The position numbers and the translations under genes are program-made. This document shows positions 1-8,208 of a stretch of 41,705 nt of DNA, in pieces (the stretch's first letter is position 1; the number at the start of each line of letters is the position of its first letter). Origin of the DNA: an uncultured Chloroflexota bacterium. GTDB lineage: Bacteria; Chloroflexota; Chloroflexia; Thermomicrobiales; UBA6265. The stretch spans positions 1-41,705 of the forward strand of contig CALGSZ010000162.1 in assembly GCA_937901745.1 (NCBI GenBank), written 5' to 3'. The notes beneath the pieces were generated by a model. That model was not told where the DNA came from. It did no database searches and was given only the letters and a program-made list of their open reading frames with translations.

Positions 1-915
1 ATGGCGGAACAAGACTTCGAAGTCCTCGATGAGCGGTTTCGCAAGTGCTTCATCCCGACCGCACAGGTCGAGAAGCTCTTCGACGGCTGTCGCTGGGCGG
101 AGGGACCTGCCTACTTCCCGGCCGGCCGCTACCTCATTTGGAGCGACATCCCCAACGACCGGATGCTGCGCTGGGATGAGACGACCGGCGTCACCGGTGT
201 CTTCCGCCACCCGGCTGGCTACTCGAACGGCAACACGGTCGATCGGCAGGGACGGCTCGTCACCTGCGAGCACGGCGGCCGCCGCGTCTCCCGCACCGAG
301 CACGACGGCTCCATCACCGTCATCGCCGATCGCTACCAGGGCAAGCGCCTGAACAGCCCGAATGACGTCGTCGTCAAGTCTGACGGCTCGATCTGGTTCA
401 CTGACCCCGCCTACGGCATCGACTCCGACTACGAGGGACACAAGGCGGAGAGTGAGATCGGCGCGTGTTATGTCTATCGCGTCGATCCCGTTACCGGCGA
501 GCTGCGGGTGGTCGCCGATGACTTCGTCCGCCCGAACGGGCTCGCCTTCTCTCCAGACGAGCGCTACCTCTATATCGCCGACACCGGCGCGACCCACATG
601 CCGGACGGCCCGCGCCACATCCGGAAGTTCGCCGTCAGCGATGACGGCCGCCTCTCCGGCGGGGAGGTCTTCGCGACCTGCACGGCTGGCTTCTTCGACG
701 GCTTCCGCTTCGACACGGAAGGGCGACTCTGGACGAGCGCCGCTGACGGGGTGCATTGCTACGACCCGGATGGGACGCTGCTCGGCAAGATCCGCGTTCC
801 GGGACCGGTGGCGAATGTCGTCTTCGGCGGCCCGAAGCGGAACCGCCTCTTCATCTGCGCGACGACGGCGATCTACTCAGTGCTACTGCCCGTCAACGGG
901 GTCAAGACGTTCTAA
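1..915 (+). CDS. SMP-30/gluconolactonase-like beta-propeller hydrolase
   Basis: A 304-residue protein of the SMP-30/gluconolactonase/LRE family, six-bladed beta-propellers that hydrolyse sugar lactones or related esters with one divalent metal. The family's metal-site segments are visible: a Glu in WAEGP near residue 33, an Asn in SPNDVV near residue 120, and an Asp in YIADTG near residue 190. There is no signal peptide, so it should be cytoplasmic. Length fits the family. The ATG is the first base of the window, so an upstream start cannot be excluded. The substrate cannot be read from sequence; gluconolactone is only the family's best-known one. It converges on the next gene, and no sugar-catabolic partner is visible beside it. 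Confidence 0.85.
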   Translation: MAEQDFEVLDERFRKCFIPTAQVEKLFDGCRWAEGPAYFPAGRYLIWSDIPNDRMLRWDETTGVTGVFRHPAGYSNGNTVDRQGRLVTCEHGGRRVSRTEHDGSITVIADRYQGKRLNSPNDVVVKSDGSIWFTDPAYGIDSDYEGHKAESEIGACYVYRVDPVTGELRVVADDFVRPNGLAFSPDERYLYIADTGATHMPDGPRHIRKFAVSDDGRLSGGEVFATCTAGFFDGFRFDTEGRLWTSAADGVHCYDPDGTLLGKIRVPGPVANVVFGGPKRNRLFICATTAIYSVLLPVNGVKTF

Positions 916-916
916 C

Positions 917-949
917 GAGAAAAAATGGCGGCCGGTGTACCCGGCCGCC
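917..949 (-). terminator. Rho-independent terminator of the minus-strand membrane protein gene
   Basis: A perfect 9-bp stem (GGCGGCCGG / CCGGCCGCC) with a 5-base loop lies at 927-949. On the minus strand it is followed by a run of six T. It begins 5 bases after the stop codon of the minus-strand gene ending at 954. The plus-strand side has no T-run, so the orientation is clear. Confidence 0.85.
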
Positions 950-953
950 TGAC

Positions 954-2114
954 TCACTGGTTGCTTTCTTGCATTTCGAGCAGCAGCTCGGCTAGCGCGA
1001 TGACATCCGGCGCCGGGTCCCCCTCGGCGTTGGAGCCGCCGAGCCGGTAGACATAGCGGCCAGAACGGACGTAGAGCGCGTAGATGTTGACGCCGTCTTG
1101 CGTCGCCGTCAGCGCCCGGGCTTGGTCGCCAATCGGATCGACGTCAACTTCCTCGTAGCCGAGTCCAGCGCCGGCCAGGAAGTCGGCCAGGTAGTTCAGC
1201 CCCGCCTCGGCGCCGTCCCGCGTGCCGAACCGGTGGATGCTGACCGTGAGGGCGAAGGTCGTGTCGGGATCCGGGCGAGCGTCGGCCGGGATACTGAAGG
1301 TGCGGAAGGCGTTCTCGCGCCAGGTCCACTCCCGGAGCAGCGCCTCGACCTCTTCCTCGTCGCCGCCCAGCTGATCGACCATGTCCGCCTTGCCATAGGC
1401 GCCTTCCGTCTCGAGGACGAATCCATCCGGCAAGTCATCGGCGCTCGGCAAGAGTTCGCGGGCGCGCACGACGGAAGATCCGCCAGATTGCGACGTCGAG
1501 GTCGGCGTGCGGCGCGGCTCACGCGTGGCAGTCGGCTCTGGCTCGGTTTCCTCGCCCGCCGCGGTCGGGGAGCTAGCGGGCTCGCTATCGGCTGGAGTCG
1601 CCGCCGAGGTCACCCCCTCGCCCGACTCGCTGGTCGGCGACGCTCCCGCGATCGTCGTCTGCTCCGGCGAGGGCGAGGCTGCAACTAGCCCCGCGGAGCG
1701 CGTCGCGTCGGCGTCGCGCCGGTCGTCTCCATCACGGACGTAGCGGATCGCCAAGGCGATCCCCGCGATAATCACCGCCAGCAGCACCGCGGCGAGAATC
1801 GGGCCGAGGTAGCGGCTGCCGCGCTCCCCCCTGGGCGCGACCACTGGGGTCAGCGGCGTCCGGGGAACGCCATCGTTGTAGACCCCGCTCGTGGTCAGCA
1901 ACGTCGGATCTTGCCAGGCCATCCGGGCGCGCGCATTCGCCGAATCGATATCCGTGTCGGAGGCGCGATCGGCGCGGTTCGGCGGCGGCCGCAGCGAAGA
2001 GAGCGATGAGTGATCCATCCACTGGGGCCGCTCTGGCTGTGGCTCCGACCCACTCGACGGCCCCACCGGCGTACTGCCAGCCGGACGATTTGCCTTAGGT
2101 GGTCGTGGTTCCAT
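954..2114 (-). CDS. Single-pass membrane-anchored protein with extracytoplasmic C-terminal domain, unknown function
   Basis: A 386-residue protein that I do not recognise. Residues 1-95 are a Pro/Ser/Arg-rich, probably cytoplasmic segment. One transmembrane helix (core ILAAVLLAVIIAGIALAI) lies near residues 105-125. A Ser/Thr/Pro/Glu-rich linker runs to about 215, and a folded domain of about 165 residues begins at a LLPSADDLPDGF motif. With Arg on the inner side of the helix, the C-terminal domain should be outside the membrane. The start is ATG, with GAGGAG about 12 bases upstream, a long but usable spacing. A terminator follows the gene directly, so it is probably monocistronic. The head-helix-linker-domain plan resembles the product of 24813-25967, but the outer domains differ. 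Confidence 0.75.
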   Translation of the reverse strand: MEPRPPKANRPAGSTPVGPSSGSEPQPERPQWMDHSSLSSLRPPPNRADRASDTDIDSANARARMAWQDPTLLTTSGVYNDGVPRTPLTPVVAPRGERGSRYLGPILAAVLLAVIIAGIALAIRYVRDGDDRRDADATRSAGLVAASPSPEQTTIAGASPTSESGEGVTSAATPADSEPASSPTAAGEETEPEPTATREPRRTPTSTSQSGGSSVVRARELLPSADDLPDGFVLETEGAYGKADMVDQLGGDEEEVEALLREWTWRENAFRTFSIPADARPDPDTTFALTVSIHRFGTRDGAEAGLNYLADFLAGAGLGYEEVDVDPIGDQARALTATQDGVNIYALYVRSGRYVYRLGGSNAEGDPAPDVIALAELLLEMQESNQ

Positions 2115-2706
2115 CTGGCTGAGGAACTCCTCTGACTGTTCAGCCGCTCGGAGTCAAGATTCGAGGCGAGCACAATACGATAGACATGCCGTTCGGACGA
2201 TCCGGCACACTCGGAGCAATGGACCATCCGGCTCTGGTGTCAGTATAGTCGGCAGCCACGCCGCCAGGCGGGTCCCCCTCGCCGCCGATGCAGGCGTTCC
2301 GGTCCTCGCATGCCGGGCATCATTTCCTATGACGTTGCAACCGGCGCCTCGGTTTCGTCTCACCCCGATCTCAGGCAACCGAGGTGACTTTCTGGCGGAA
2401 TACGCAGCAGATTTCCCTCGATTTTGAGTGCCCCACAGATGTACGTACACATGGCGGCGGTGACCGTCGGACACACCGTTTACAGGCGACAAAACCGCCT
2501 CTATGATGGCACTATGCAGTTGCAGAGCGGAGGAGATTCCCACCGCTCCGCGGCGGCTCCCGCCGGCAGCGTCACGTGAGCGACACGGCGTCGCTGCCGC
2601 CCCGCTTTCGCCCGGCAAGGTCAGGCCGGATGTGTTCGTTTGCTAGCCGGTCCGGGTTCATACTCGGCGACCGGCGACCATCGCCCGTGAGGGAGGATCG
2701 CCCGCG
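2115..2706. other. Divergent intergenic region, no convincing gene
   Basis: This 590-base gap lies between divergent genes and should carry both promoters. I find no open frame with a start, ribosome site and protein-like composition. It contains an 8-bp inverted repeat (CCTCGGTT at 2347-2354 and AACCGAGG at 2377-2384) and a 10-bp palindrome TGTACGTACA at 2440-2449. Either could be a regulator site. No clear sigma-70 promoter could be assigned. Confidence 0.5.
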
Positions 2707-3009
2707 ATGACCGATACGACTACGATCGCCGCGTCCGCTCCACCGGCTCCGAGCGCCGGGAGTCCCGTCGAGACCGGCTCGCGCGCGACAGCCCGGCTCT
2801 ACATGACGAGCGACCTCCGGGCAGCGACCGGTCTCTCCCGCACGCACATGGACTACTACCTACGCGAAGGATTGGTCGTGCCGACGGCTCGCTCGGAGAG
2901 TGGCTATCTCCTCTTCGATGAGACCGAGCTCGCCATCCTTCGCTCGATCGTCGCCGATCGCCGCGCTGGCGTCCCACTGCGGGAGATCCGCCGCCGGCTC
3001 GGCCGCTAA
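2707..3009 (+). CDS. Short MerR-family DNA-binding protein
   Basis: A 100-residue protein. After about 30 low-complexity residues rich in Ala, Thr and Pro comes a MerR-type winged helix-turn-helix (residues 34-99): MTSDLRAATGLSRTHMDYYLREGLV, then a wing (SGYLLFDETEL), then the helix pair ending REIRRRL. MerR proteins usually continue into a coiled coil and effector domain. This one stops after the DNA-binding part, so it is a stand-alone HTH resembling excisionase-like or minimal MerR proteins. The start ATG follows GGGAGG by about 10 bases. It lies on the same strand as the DnaA-domain-containing gene 400 bases downstream, and co-function is possible but unproven. Confidence 0.75.
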   Translation: MTDTTTIAASAPPAPSAGSPVETGSRATARLYMTSDLRAATGLSRTHMDYYLREGLVVPTARSESGYLLFDETELAILRSIVADRRAGVPLREIRRRLGR

Positions 3010-3416
3010 CCCGATGCGTCGCCGCGATCCGCGCGGACGCAACGTTGAAGGAGGTACGGCTATCGGACGTTTGACCCGCGAGGCGGCCAGCGGGCTCCAA
3101 GCCGAGCGGCTTGCGCCAACAGGCCACGGCAACGGAGCTTGCATGGGCACGAAAAAGATCGGCGCGCCAACGCCGACCTTTCTCTCCGCCTCAATGGGTT
3201 GAGCTGTTAGAGGTCGCTTACCGCCGGCCGGATATCGAACGGTCCGTCGCCAAACTGCCAGTTCGCTGTCCGGTCCCGGCAACTGAATCCGCCGCCCCGT
3301 TCCCCGCCAAGGGAGGGTATCGTGTACCCAGGCGACGTTTGCATTCTAGGCACGCCGCGCCGGGCCTGTCAATACAGTGTGCTTTCCGCGTGGCGCGTTG
3401 ACCGCGAGGGTCGAGC
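3010..3416. other. Intergenic region with a hairpin and a direct GCGTTGAC element
   Basis: Between the MerR-type gene and the DnaA-domain gene I see no convincing gene. A perfect Shine-Dalgarno-like GAAGGAGGT lies at 3047-3055 but no normal start codon is suitably placed after it. A terminator-like hairpin lies at 3154-3181. One copy of GCGTTGAC lies at 3395-3402, and two more copies form the palindrome just inside the next gene. Confidence 0.5.
3154..3181. terminator. Terminator-like hairpin after the MerR-type gene
   Basis: Arms AAAGATCGGCG and CGCCGACCTTT are 11 bases with one mismatch, separated by 6 bases. The A-rich and T-rich ends give a short U-run in either direction. It sits 145 bases beyond the MerR-type stop codon and upstream of the next gene, separating the two transcripts. 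Confidence 0.5.
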
Positions 3417-5603
3417 GTGACCAAACGGTCGAATGCGCCACGTCAACGCGCGTTGACGCGTCCGGATGCCCCGGCCGCGACCGGCGCTATCGTCGGCATC
3501 GTCGGCGAGGCGGCCGGCACCCGCAGCGGGGAGGACACCCGGCGCCGCGGGTGGTTCTGGCACTGGAATAGCATCGTCACCCAGTTCGCCCCGCTGATCG
3601 GTCTGAAGGGCATTGGGCTGCTCAACTCCTACACCGTCTGGACGGACCGGCGGGAGGAGTCGCCCCACCGTGGCTATGCCTTCCCCTCCCAGCAACGGGA
3701 AGCAGACTTCTACGGCGAGGATCGCGCCGAGCTGATCACGATCAACAAGATCCTCGTCGCGCTCGACCTGATCGAGATCCGAAAGGAAATGGTCGTCCGC
3801 GCCGACGAGCAGGGCCGGCGCTGGCGCGTGCCCCACAACTTCTATCGCGTCAAGGACCACGAGGACGGCTTCACACTAACGACGCCGAGCGTCATGCGGG
3901 TCGTCGAGCTGGCCGACCAGGACGAGGCGGTCTACCGCTACATCCGTCATATCTTCTCCGCCCGCTTCGCCCCAATCGACGCCGATAACGTCTGGGTGCA
4001 GATCTTGGAGGAGGTTCGGCAGACGGAGGTCTGGCAGCGGCTGGCGGCACGCGCCGCGCGTGAAGAGGAGCGAGCTTCCGCGCGATCTCGAGCCGGACAT
4101 GCGTCGCGTAAGTCTGGCTCTCGTGCGCCTTCAGCGCGTGACATGGCGACAACGCGGCAACCATCAAACGACAGTGTCACTGTCACCTCTCGGAGAGAGG
4201 GGCAAACCTCTGTTGCAAAGACCAACACTGGTTTGGAGGCCGATGTTGCAACGAGCAACAAAGGTTCGACCGGGCCAGAGACGACCGATGTTCCCGAGAG
4301 CAACGATGCCCGGGCGAGCGATGTTGGTCCCAGCAACACGACGTATCACCAATCCGTATTAACAACGACAACCAGTGATCGCCTGACTCAGACGAGTCGG
4401 ACGATCTCACCGGTTGCGATGGAGCCGGGGCGCACCGATCCAGAGATCACCGCGCCGCAAGGCAGTGCCGACCAGGCACCAGCTTTGACAAGGGTGCACG
4501 GTGGCCATGGGCCAGGCGGCCAGACGGCGCCGGACGACGTGGTCGGAGAGGCGACCGCGATCCGGGCATTCGAGGATGCCAACGCGCGACGCTCGACCCC
4601 GGCGGAGCGCCACCTGCTGCGCGGTCTGGCGGAGCGATTCGATCCGCCGGCACGCGCGCAGGCGATCCCGGGTCGCGAGACCGGGTGGGCCTGGGTCACG
4701 GCGGCGATCTATGAGGCAGTCGAGGCGGGGAGCGCATTCGTCGCGCCGCGTCGGCTGCGGGAGATCTTGGCACGGTGGGAGCGAGAGGGCATTGCCGAAC
4801 GACCGAGCCGCCGTGCCGCGAGCGAGGAGAGCGCCGCGCCGCGGGCGGGCGCCGTGGAGGCGGCGGCCGGGATCTCGCTCGGGGAAGGGCCGGACCTGCC
4901 CCTGCCCCATGGATTTGGCAGCCAGCGGACCTGGGAGTTCACTGTCGGTCTCCTTGCCGCGACGATCGGACGGGAGGCGCTGGCCGGGCTCGTCGCCGGG
5001 ACGGCGATCATCGGCTACCGAGATGGCGAGGTGGTGCTCGGGGTGCCGAGTCAGGAGCAAGCCGAGCGGATCGCCGGAGAGTATCGGGAGCTGATTGCGC
5101 GCAAGCTCGGCGAGGCGATGCGCCGACCGATCCGGCTCGCCGTGCAGACGGTCGTGTCGCCGACGAAGGCGAGCGCGCGACCTGCAGCCGGCTCCGAGGC
5201 GAACTCGTCGGTTGCCGAGGAGGTGTCGGCAGAAGAGGTGACGCCGGAGCCGTTCGTCGTCGCCGAGTGCGGGTTGCTGAGCAGCCAGGTCTGGGCGGCG
5301 GTCCTGGAAGAGGTGGCGATGCGCGGCTCTGTCGGGCGGGCCGACTTCGAGGCCTGGCTCCGAACCACCACCCTCCTCGGGCGCGGCGAGGACGGCAGCT
5401 TGATCGTCGGGGTGCCGCACCTGGTGGCGCAACGGCGGGTGACCGGTCGGTACCTACCGGCGCTGCGAGCGGCGGCGGCGGCCGTCATTGGCGAGGAGTG
5501 CCCGATCGAAGTCGTCGTCGCGCGGGACTGGCTGCTGGAGCGCGTGGCAGCCGGTCGGGTGACGCCTCCATCGGCGGGAACGGGACGCAGGAAGCGCGCA
5601 TAA
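3417..5603 (+). CDS. Putative replication-initiation-like protein: winged-helix N-terminus plus two DnaA domain-I-like modules
   Basis: A 728-residue protein. Residues about 46-190 look like a helix-turn-helix domain of replication/DnaD-like proteins (GLLNSYTVW...YAFPSQ...ITINKILVALDLIEIRKE). Residues 215-375 are a Ser/Thr/Asn-rich linker with lower GC. Residues 381-460 are helical (STPAERHLLRGLAERF...GWAWVTAAIYEA). Residues about 622-702 match DnaA domain I: VWAAVLEEV, FEAWLRTTT, GSLIVGVPH, RYLPAL and IGEECPIEVVV follow the DnaA_N order. Residues about 501-579 (TWEF...DGEVVLGVPSQEQA...EYRELI) look like a second, more diverged copy. There is no Walker A/B AAA+ core and no DnaA domain IV, so this is not DnaA. 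The start is GTG with a weak GAGGG upstream. The domain matches are my reading by eye, and the role in replication is inferred. Confidence 0.7.
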   Translation: MTKRSNAPRQRALTRPDAPAATGAIVGIVGEAAGTRSGEDTRRRGWFWHWNSIVTQFAPLIGLKGIGLLNSYTVWTDRREESPHRGYAFPSQQREADFYGEDRAELITINKILVALDLIEIRKEMVVRADEQGRRWRVPHNFYRVKDHEDGFTLTTPSVMRVVELADQDEAVYRYIRHIFSARFAPIDADNVWVQILEEVRQTEVWQRLAARAAREEERASARSRAGHASRKSGSRAPSARDMATTRQPSNDSVTVTSRREGQTSVAKTNTGLEADVATSNKGSTGPETTDVPESNDARASDVGPSNTTYHQSVLTTTTSDRLTQTSRTISPVAMEPGRTDPEITAPQGSADQAPALTRVHGGHGPGGQTAPDDVVGEATAIRAFEDANARRSTPAERHLLRGLAERFDPPARAQAIPGRETGWAWVTAAIYEAVEAGSAFVAPRRLREILARWEREGIAERPSRRAASEESAAPRAGAVEAAAGISLGEGPDLPLPHGFGSQRTWEFTVGLLAATIGREALAGLVAGTAIIGYRDGEVVLGVPSQEQAERIAGEYRELIARKLGEAMRRPIRLAVQTVVSPTKASARPAAGSEANSSVAEEVSAEEVTPEPFVVAECGLLSSQVWAAVLEEVAMRGSVGRADFEAWLRTTTLLGRGEDGSLIVGVPHLVAQRRVTGRYLPALRAAAAAVIGEECPIEVVVARDWLLERVAAGRVTPPSAGTGRRKRA
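3441..3458. promoter_or_regulatory. 18-bp perfect palindrome built from GCGTTGAC half-sites
   Basis: CGTCAACGCGCGTTGACG is a perfect palindrome located 24 bases into the coding sequence that starts at 3417. The same half-site occurs again, direct, at 3395-3402. It could be an autoregulatory operator or an initiator-protein site. Its position inside the GTG-initiated frame also leaves open a later start codon. Confidence 0.45.
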
Positions 5604-5668
5604 ATCGTTCCAGAGAGGTTTTATCCGCATCCCAGTGCGTCGTGATGGCCCCACGAGTTCACCGAATG

Positions 5669-5696
5669 CTTAGGTCATCTTCAGGCTGCATTCAGG
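5669..5696 (+). promoter_or_regulatory. Three direct repeats phased at 11 bp (CTTAGG/TTCAGG/TTCAGG)
   Basis: CTTAGG ends at 5674, TTCAGG at 5685 and TTCAGG at 5696, so the repeats are exactly one helical turn apart. This spacing is typical of sites for OmpR/PhoB-family response regulators, which bind head-to-tail. The repeats lie about 140 bases upstream of the Crp/Fnr-type gene and 65 bases after the preceding stop. The binding protein is unknown. Confidence 0.45.
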
Positions 5697-5838
5697 TTCG
5701 GGGGTTACCCTCGCTACTCGGGAAGGGAGGCTGCGGGCGAACGGACAAGCAGTTGGGGTGCGCGGAGGGCCAACGCGCACGCCCGTCGCGGCTCGGTGGC
5801 TCCGGTTGCGGAGCGACCCTGCCACGAGGAAAAGCGCA

Positions 5839-6666
5839 ATGGATTCGGCGATGAAGTTCGCGGCCCAGCAGCGTGGATCGGCTCGAACCCTCGTTCTCGT
5901 CGGTACTCGTCCCCACACCACGCCGGCAAAGCCAACTCCGGTCAACGGTCGGCTTCCCAGCAGTGCGGGTGACTTGGGTGGCATGCGTGCAGGTGCGCGG
6001 CCTGCCGACGGCGTCGAGGCGCAGGCAGTCGCGTTCCGCGCCGGGCAGCGCGTGTTTGGCCGTGGCGAAGGGAGCGGACGCCTCTACGTCGTTCGGACCG
6101 GCTGCGTGGCGCTCTTCAAGCCGCTCGTGGGGCGGCGCTCTGTTTGCGTCGGGCTGCTCGGTCCCGGCGACGTCTTCACGCAGGAGCCCGTCGTTGATGC
6201 GGCGCAGGCTGCCGCGATCCCGACCGGCATCGTCGCGGAGGCGCTGGCCGACACAGTGGTGACGATCTATTCCGTGGACGATCTGCCGCGGCTCCTCGCC
6301 TCCTCACCGGTTCTCGCCGCCAGCCTGATCGAGGGGCTGACGCGGCGGGTGGCCGGTGTGCAGACGCTGGTCGGGCAGCTCCTCGCGCGGGACCTCACCA
6401 TCCGGCTTGCCGCGGTCCTGCTCACTTTGGCCGATCGCGCCGGCGAGCCAGCCGGGGCGGACGAGGAGGAAGGGCCCTTCGTCGCGATCGCGATCCCGAT
6501 GCCGCACAAGCTGCTCGCGCGCATCATCGGGGCCAATCGGGTGACGGTGACCCGTGTGCTCGGCGAGTTCCGCGCGGCCGGGTTGGTCGAAGGGCGCGGG
6601 CGGAATCATCTCGCGGTCAATCCCGACGGGCTGCGGGACTATCTGGCGCGGGTTCGGCCGGCCTAA
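5839..6666 (+). CDS. Crp/Fnr-family transcriptional regulator
   Basis: A 275-residue regulator. The cyclic-nucleotide-binding fold (about 55-165) shows FRAGQRVFGRGEGSGRLYVVRTG and the following strand pairs. A long helix with an AGVQTLVGQLLARDLTIRLA segment precedes a C-terminal winged helix, whose recognition helix is around ANRVTVTRVLGEFRAAGLV. The last residues are the wing (GRGRNHLAVN). There is no Fnr-type N-terminal cysteine set, so an Fe-S sensor is unlikely, and the ligand is unknown. I chose the ATG at 5839, preceded by CGAGGA with 8 bases spacing. A GTG at 5758 in the same frame would add 27 arginine-rich residues that look non-native. The 11-bp-phased repeats upstream may control it. 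Confidence 0.85.
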   Translation: MDSAMKFAAQQRGSARTLVLVGTRPHTTPAKPTPVNGRLPSSAGDLGGMRAGARPADGVEAQAVAFRAGQRVFGRGEGSGRLYVVRTGCVALFKPLVGRRSVCVGLLGPGDVFTQEPVVDAAQAAAIPTGIVAEALADTVVTIYSVDDLPRLLASSPVLAASLIEGLTRRVAGVQTLVGQLLARDLTIRLAAVLLTLADRAGEPAGADEEEGPFVAIAIPMPHKLLARIIGANRVTVTRVLGEFRAAGLVEGRGRNHLAVNPDGLRDYLARVRPA

Positions 6667-6693
6667 CGGCGCGTTTCCCGCTCTGATGCTCGC

Positions 6694-7971
6694 TCAGGCC
6701 TCTGTTGCCGGGCGGCGCTCCTGCGTGCGCCGCGCGCCGAGGCTGTACCCGACGATGGCAGTCAGCGCGAGCAGCAGCGCGGCAGTGCTGAAGAACAAGG
6801 TGCGGAACCCAAAGGCCGCGGCAATTCCGGCGCCAGCAAGCGGCCCGACAAAGCCTCCTAGCGAGCTGGCCGCGGCTGTGATCCCATAGATGACGCCTCG
6901 CCGCTCGGGTGGCGTGGCGTTGGCCACGATCGCGTTCGCGGCCGGGATCAGCCCGCCGGCCGCGATGCCGAACAATCCCTGCAAGACCACGAGCTGCCAG
7001 GGTGAGGTGACGAGCGCCATCGGCACGTAGAGGATGCCGGCGCCGACCATCGCCGCCATGAGGACTCGCTGGTGCCCAACCCGGTCGCCCCGCCGGCCAA
7101 GATAGACCGATGAGATCGCGCTCGTGAGTCCGAGGAGCCCGAAGGCCACACCGGAGACCGACGCGGCGCGTTGATCGCCGAAGTGGCCAAGCTCGGCGAC
7201 GTAGAGGGGGAAGATCGGGCGCACGCCCATCTGCGCCAACCGGACGACGAAGAGGATGGAGACCATCGTCACGAGGACCGGGGCGAATAGCCAGGCCGTG
7301 CCGGCCCGGAGCGCCGCGAAACCTCGTTCGGTCCGGGGCTTCCGCGGCGGTGGCGTAAACCGCTCCTGGACGAGCAGCAGCACAATCACTCCGGCGCTGC
7401 CGAGCATCACGCCGGAGACGCCGAACGTCGCTCGGTAGCCGATCGCCTCGGCCAGGACGCCGCCGAGGAACGGACCGAGCGAGGCGCCGGAGAAGACCGC
7501 GGTCTGAATCAGGCCGAGGCTGAACCCGAGCCGGTCTTTCGGCGCGCTCGAGGCGACGAGCGCCGTCGAAGCCGTCACCGTTCCCGTCAACGCCCCTTCG
7601 ATCATCCGCAGCGCGACGAGGTGCCAGTGCGCGGTGGCGATGCCCATCAAGCTGACAGTCATCATCGCGGCGAACATCGCCCGCAGCAGCATCGGCTTGC
7701 GGCCGTACCGGTCGGAGATGGCGCCCCAGAACGGCGCGGCGATGGTCATCACGCCAGCGCCGCCCGCCTGGACCAGCCCGGACCAGAGTGCGGCTTCGTC
7801 CTGCGAGAGATCGCCCAGATCTTTCAAATAGAAGGGTAGGTACGAGTCGCGCAGAGAGAAGCCGATGATCGCAAGAGATTGGGCAACCCAGAGGGCGTAG
7901 AGATTTCGCCGCCAGGAGATTGGCCGAGAATCTGCGTTCGGAGCGGTGGGGCGTTCAGCCGAGTCCGCCAT
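6694..7971 (-). CDS. Major facilitator superfamily exporter
   Basis: A 425-residue protein with about 12 transmembrane helices. The MFS signature is in the loop between helices 2 and 3 (GAISDRYGRKPMLLRA), with a related loop in the second half (YLGRRGDRVGHQRVLMA). This two-half pattern and length fit drug-efflux type MFS proteins (TetA/MdtG-like), acting in the cytoplasmic membrane as proton antiporters. The substrate cannot be predicted. It is convergent with the Crp/Fnr gene (27 bases between stops) and divergent from the nucleoside importer run. The start ATG has no strong ribosome site, but the N-terminus (about 25 polar residues before helix 1) is normal. Confidence 0.85.
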   Translation of the reverse strand: MADSAERPTAPNADSRPISWRRNLYALWVAQSLAIIGFSLRDSYLPFYLKDLGDLSQDEAALWSGLVQAGGAGVMTIAAPFWGAISDRYGRKPMLLRAMFAAMMTVSLMGIATAHWHLVALRMIEGALTGTVTASTALVASSAPKDRLGFSLGLIQTAVFSGASLGPFLGGVLAEAIGYRATFGVSGVMLGSAGVIVLLLVQERFTPPPRKPRTERGFAALRAGTAWLFAPVLVTMVSILFVVRLAQMGVRPIFPLYVAELGHFGDQRAASVSGVAFGLLGLTSAISSVYLGRRGDRVGHQRVLMAAMVGAGILYVPMALVTSPWQLVVLQGLFGIAAGGLIPAANAIVANATPPERRGVIYGITAAASSLGGFVGPLAGAGIAAAFGFRTLFFSTAALLLALTAIVGYSLGARRTQERRPATEA

Positions 7972-8208
7972 ACGGCTCGGGAGTGTAGCGCCGATCTATC
8001 GTCTGCACAAACTCGCCATGGCTGTGACTGTCGCCTGGCACTACCTTGGAGACAAGCGCGTCTGTCACAATTAGGGCGACAACCGGCTTCGCAACGTGAG
8101 CGTCATGGAGTGGTCCATGGCCGCGCGATCCGGCAGCGGGGAAGCTCTGAGGGAGGGCGCGATCGCCGTCTGACCGGCGCGCGCCCGTGGCATGACTAAG
8201 GAGAGGGA

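Noticed and set aside
3014..3202. Small plus-strand frame after the MerR-type gene, including a perfect GAAGGAGGT
   Set aside because: The ribosome-site-like sequence lies inside the frame rather than before a start codon, the product is Arg/Gly-rich, and the hairpin at 3154-3181 overlaps it.
5621..5629. DnaA-box-like TTATCCGCA after the DnaA-domain gene
   Set aside because: One box with one mismatch is expected by chance in a window of this size, and no cluster or AT-rich unwinding region is present, so an origin is not called.
5758..5838. Longer start (GTG 5758) for the Crp/Fnr gene
   Set aside because: The added 27 residues are Arg-rich and lack a ribosome site, while ATG 5839 has CGAGGA at 8 bases.
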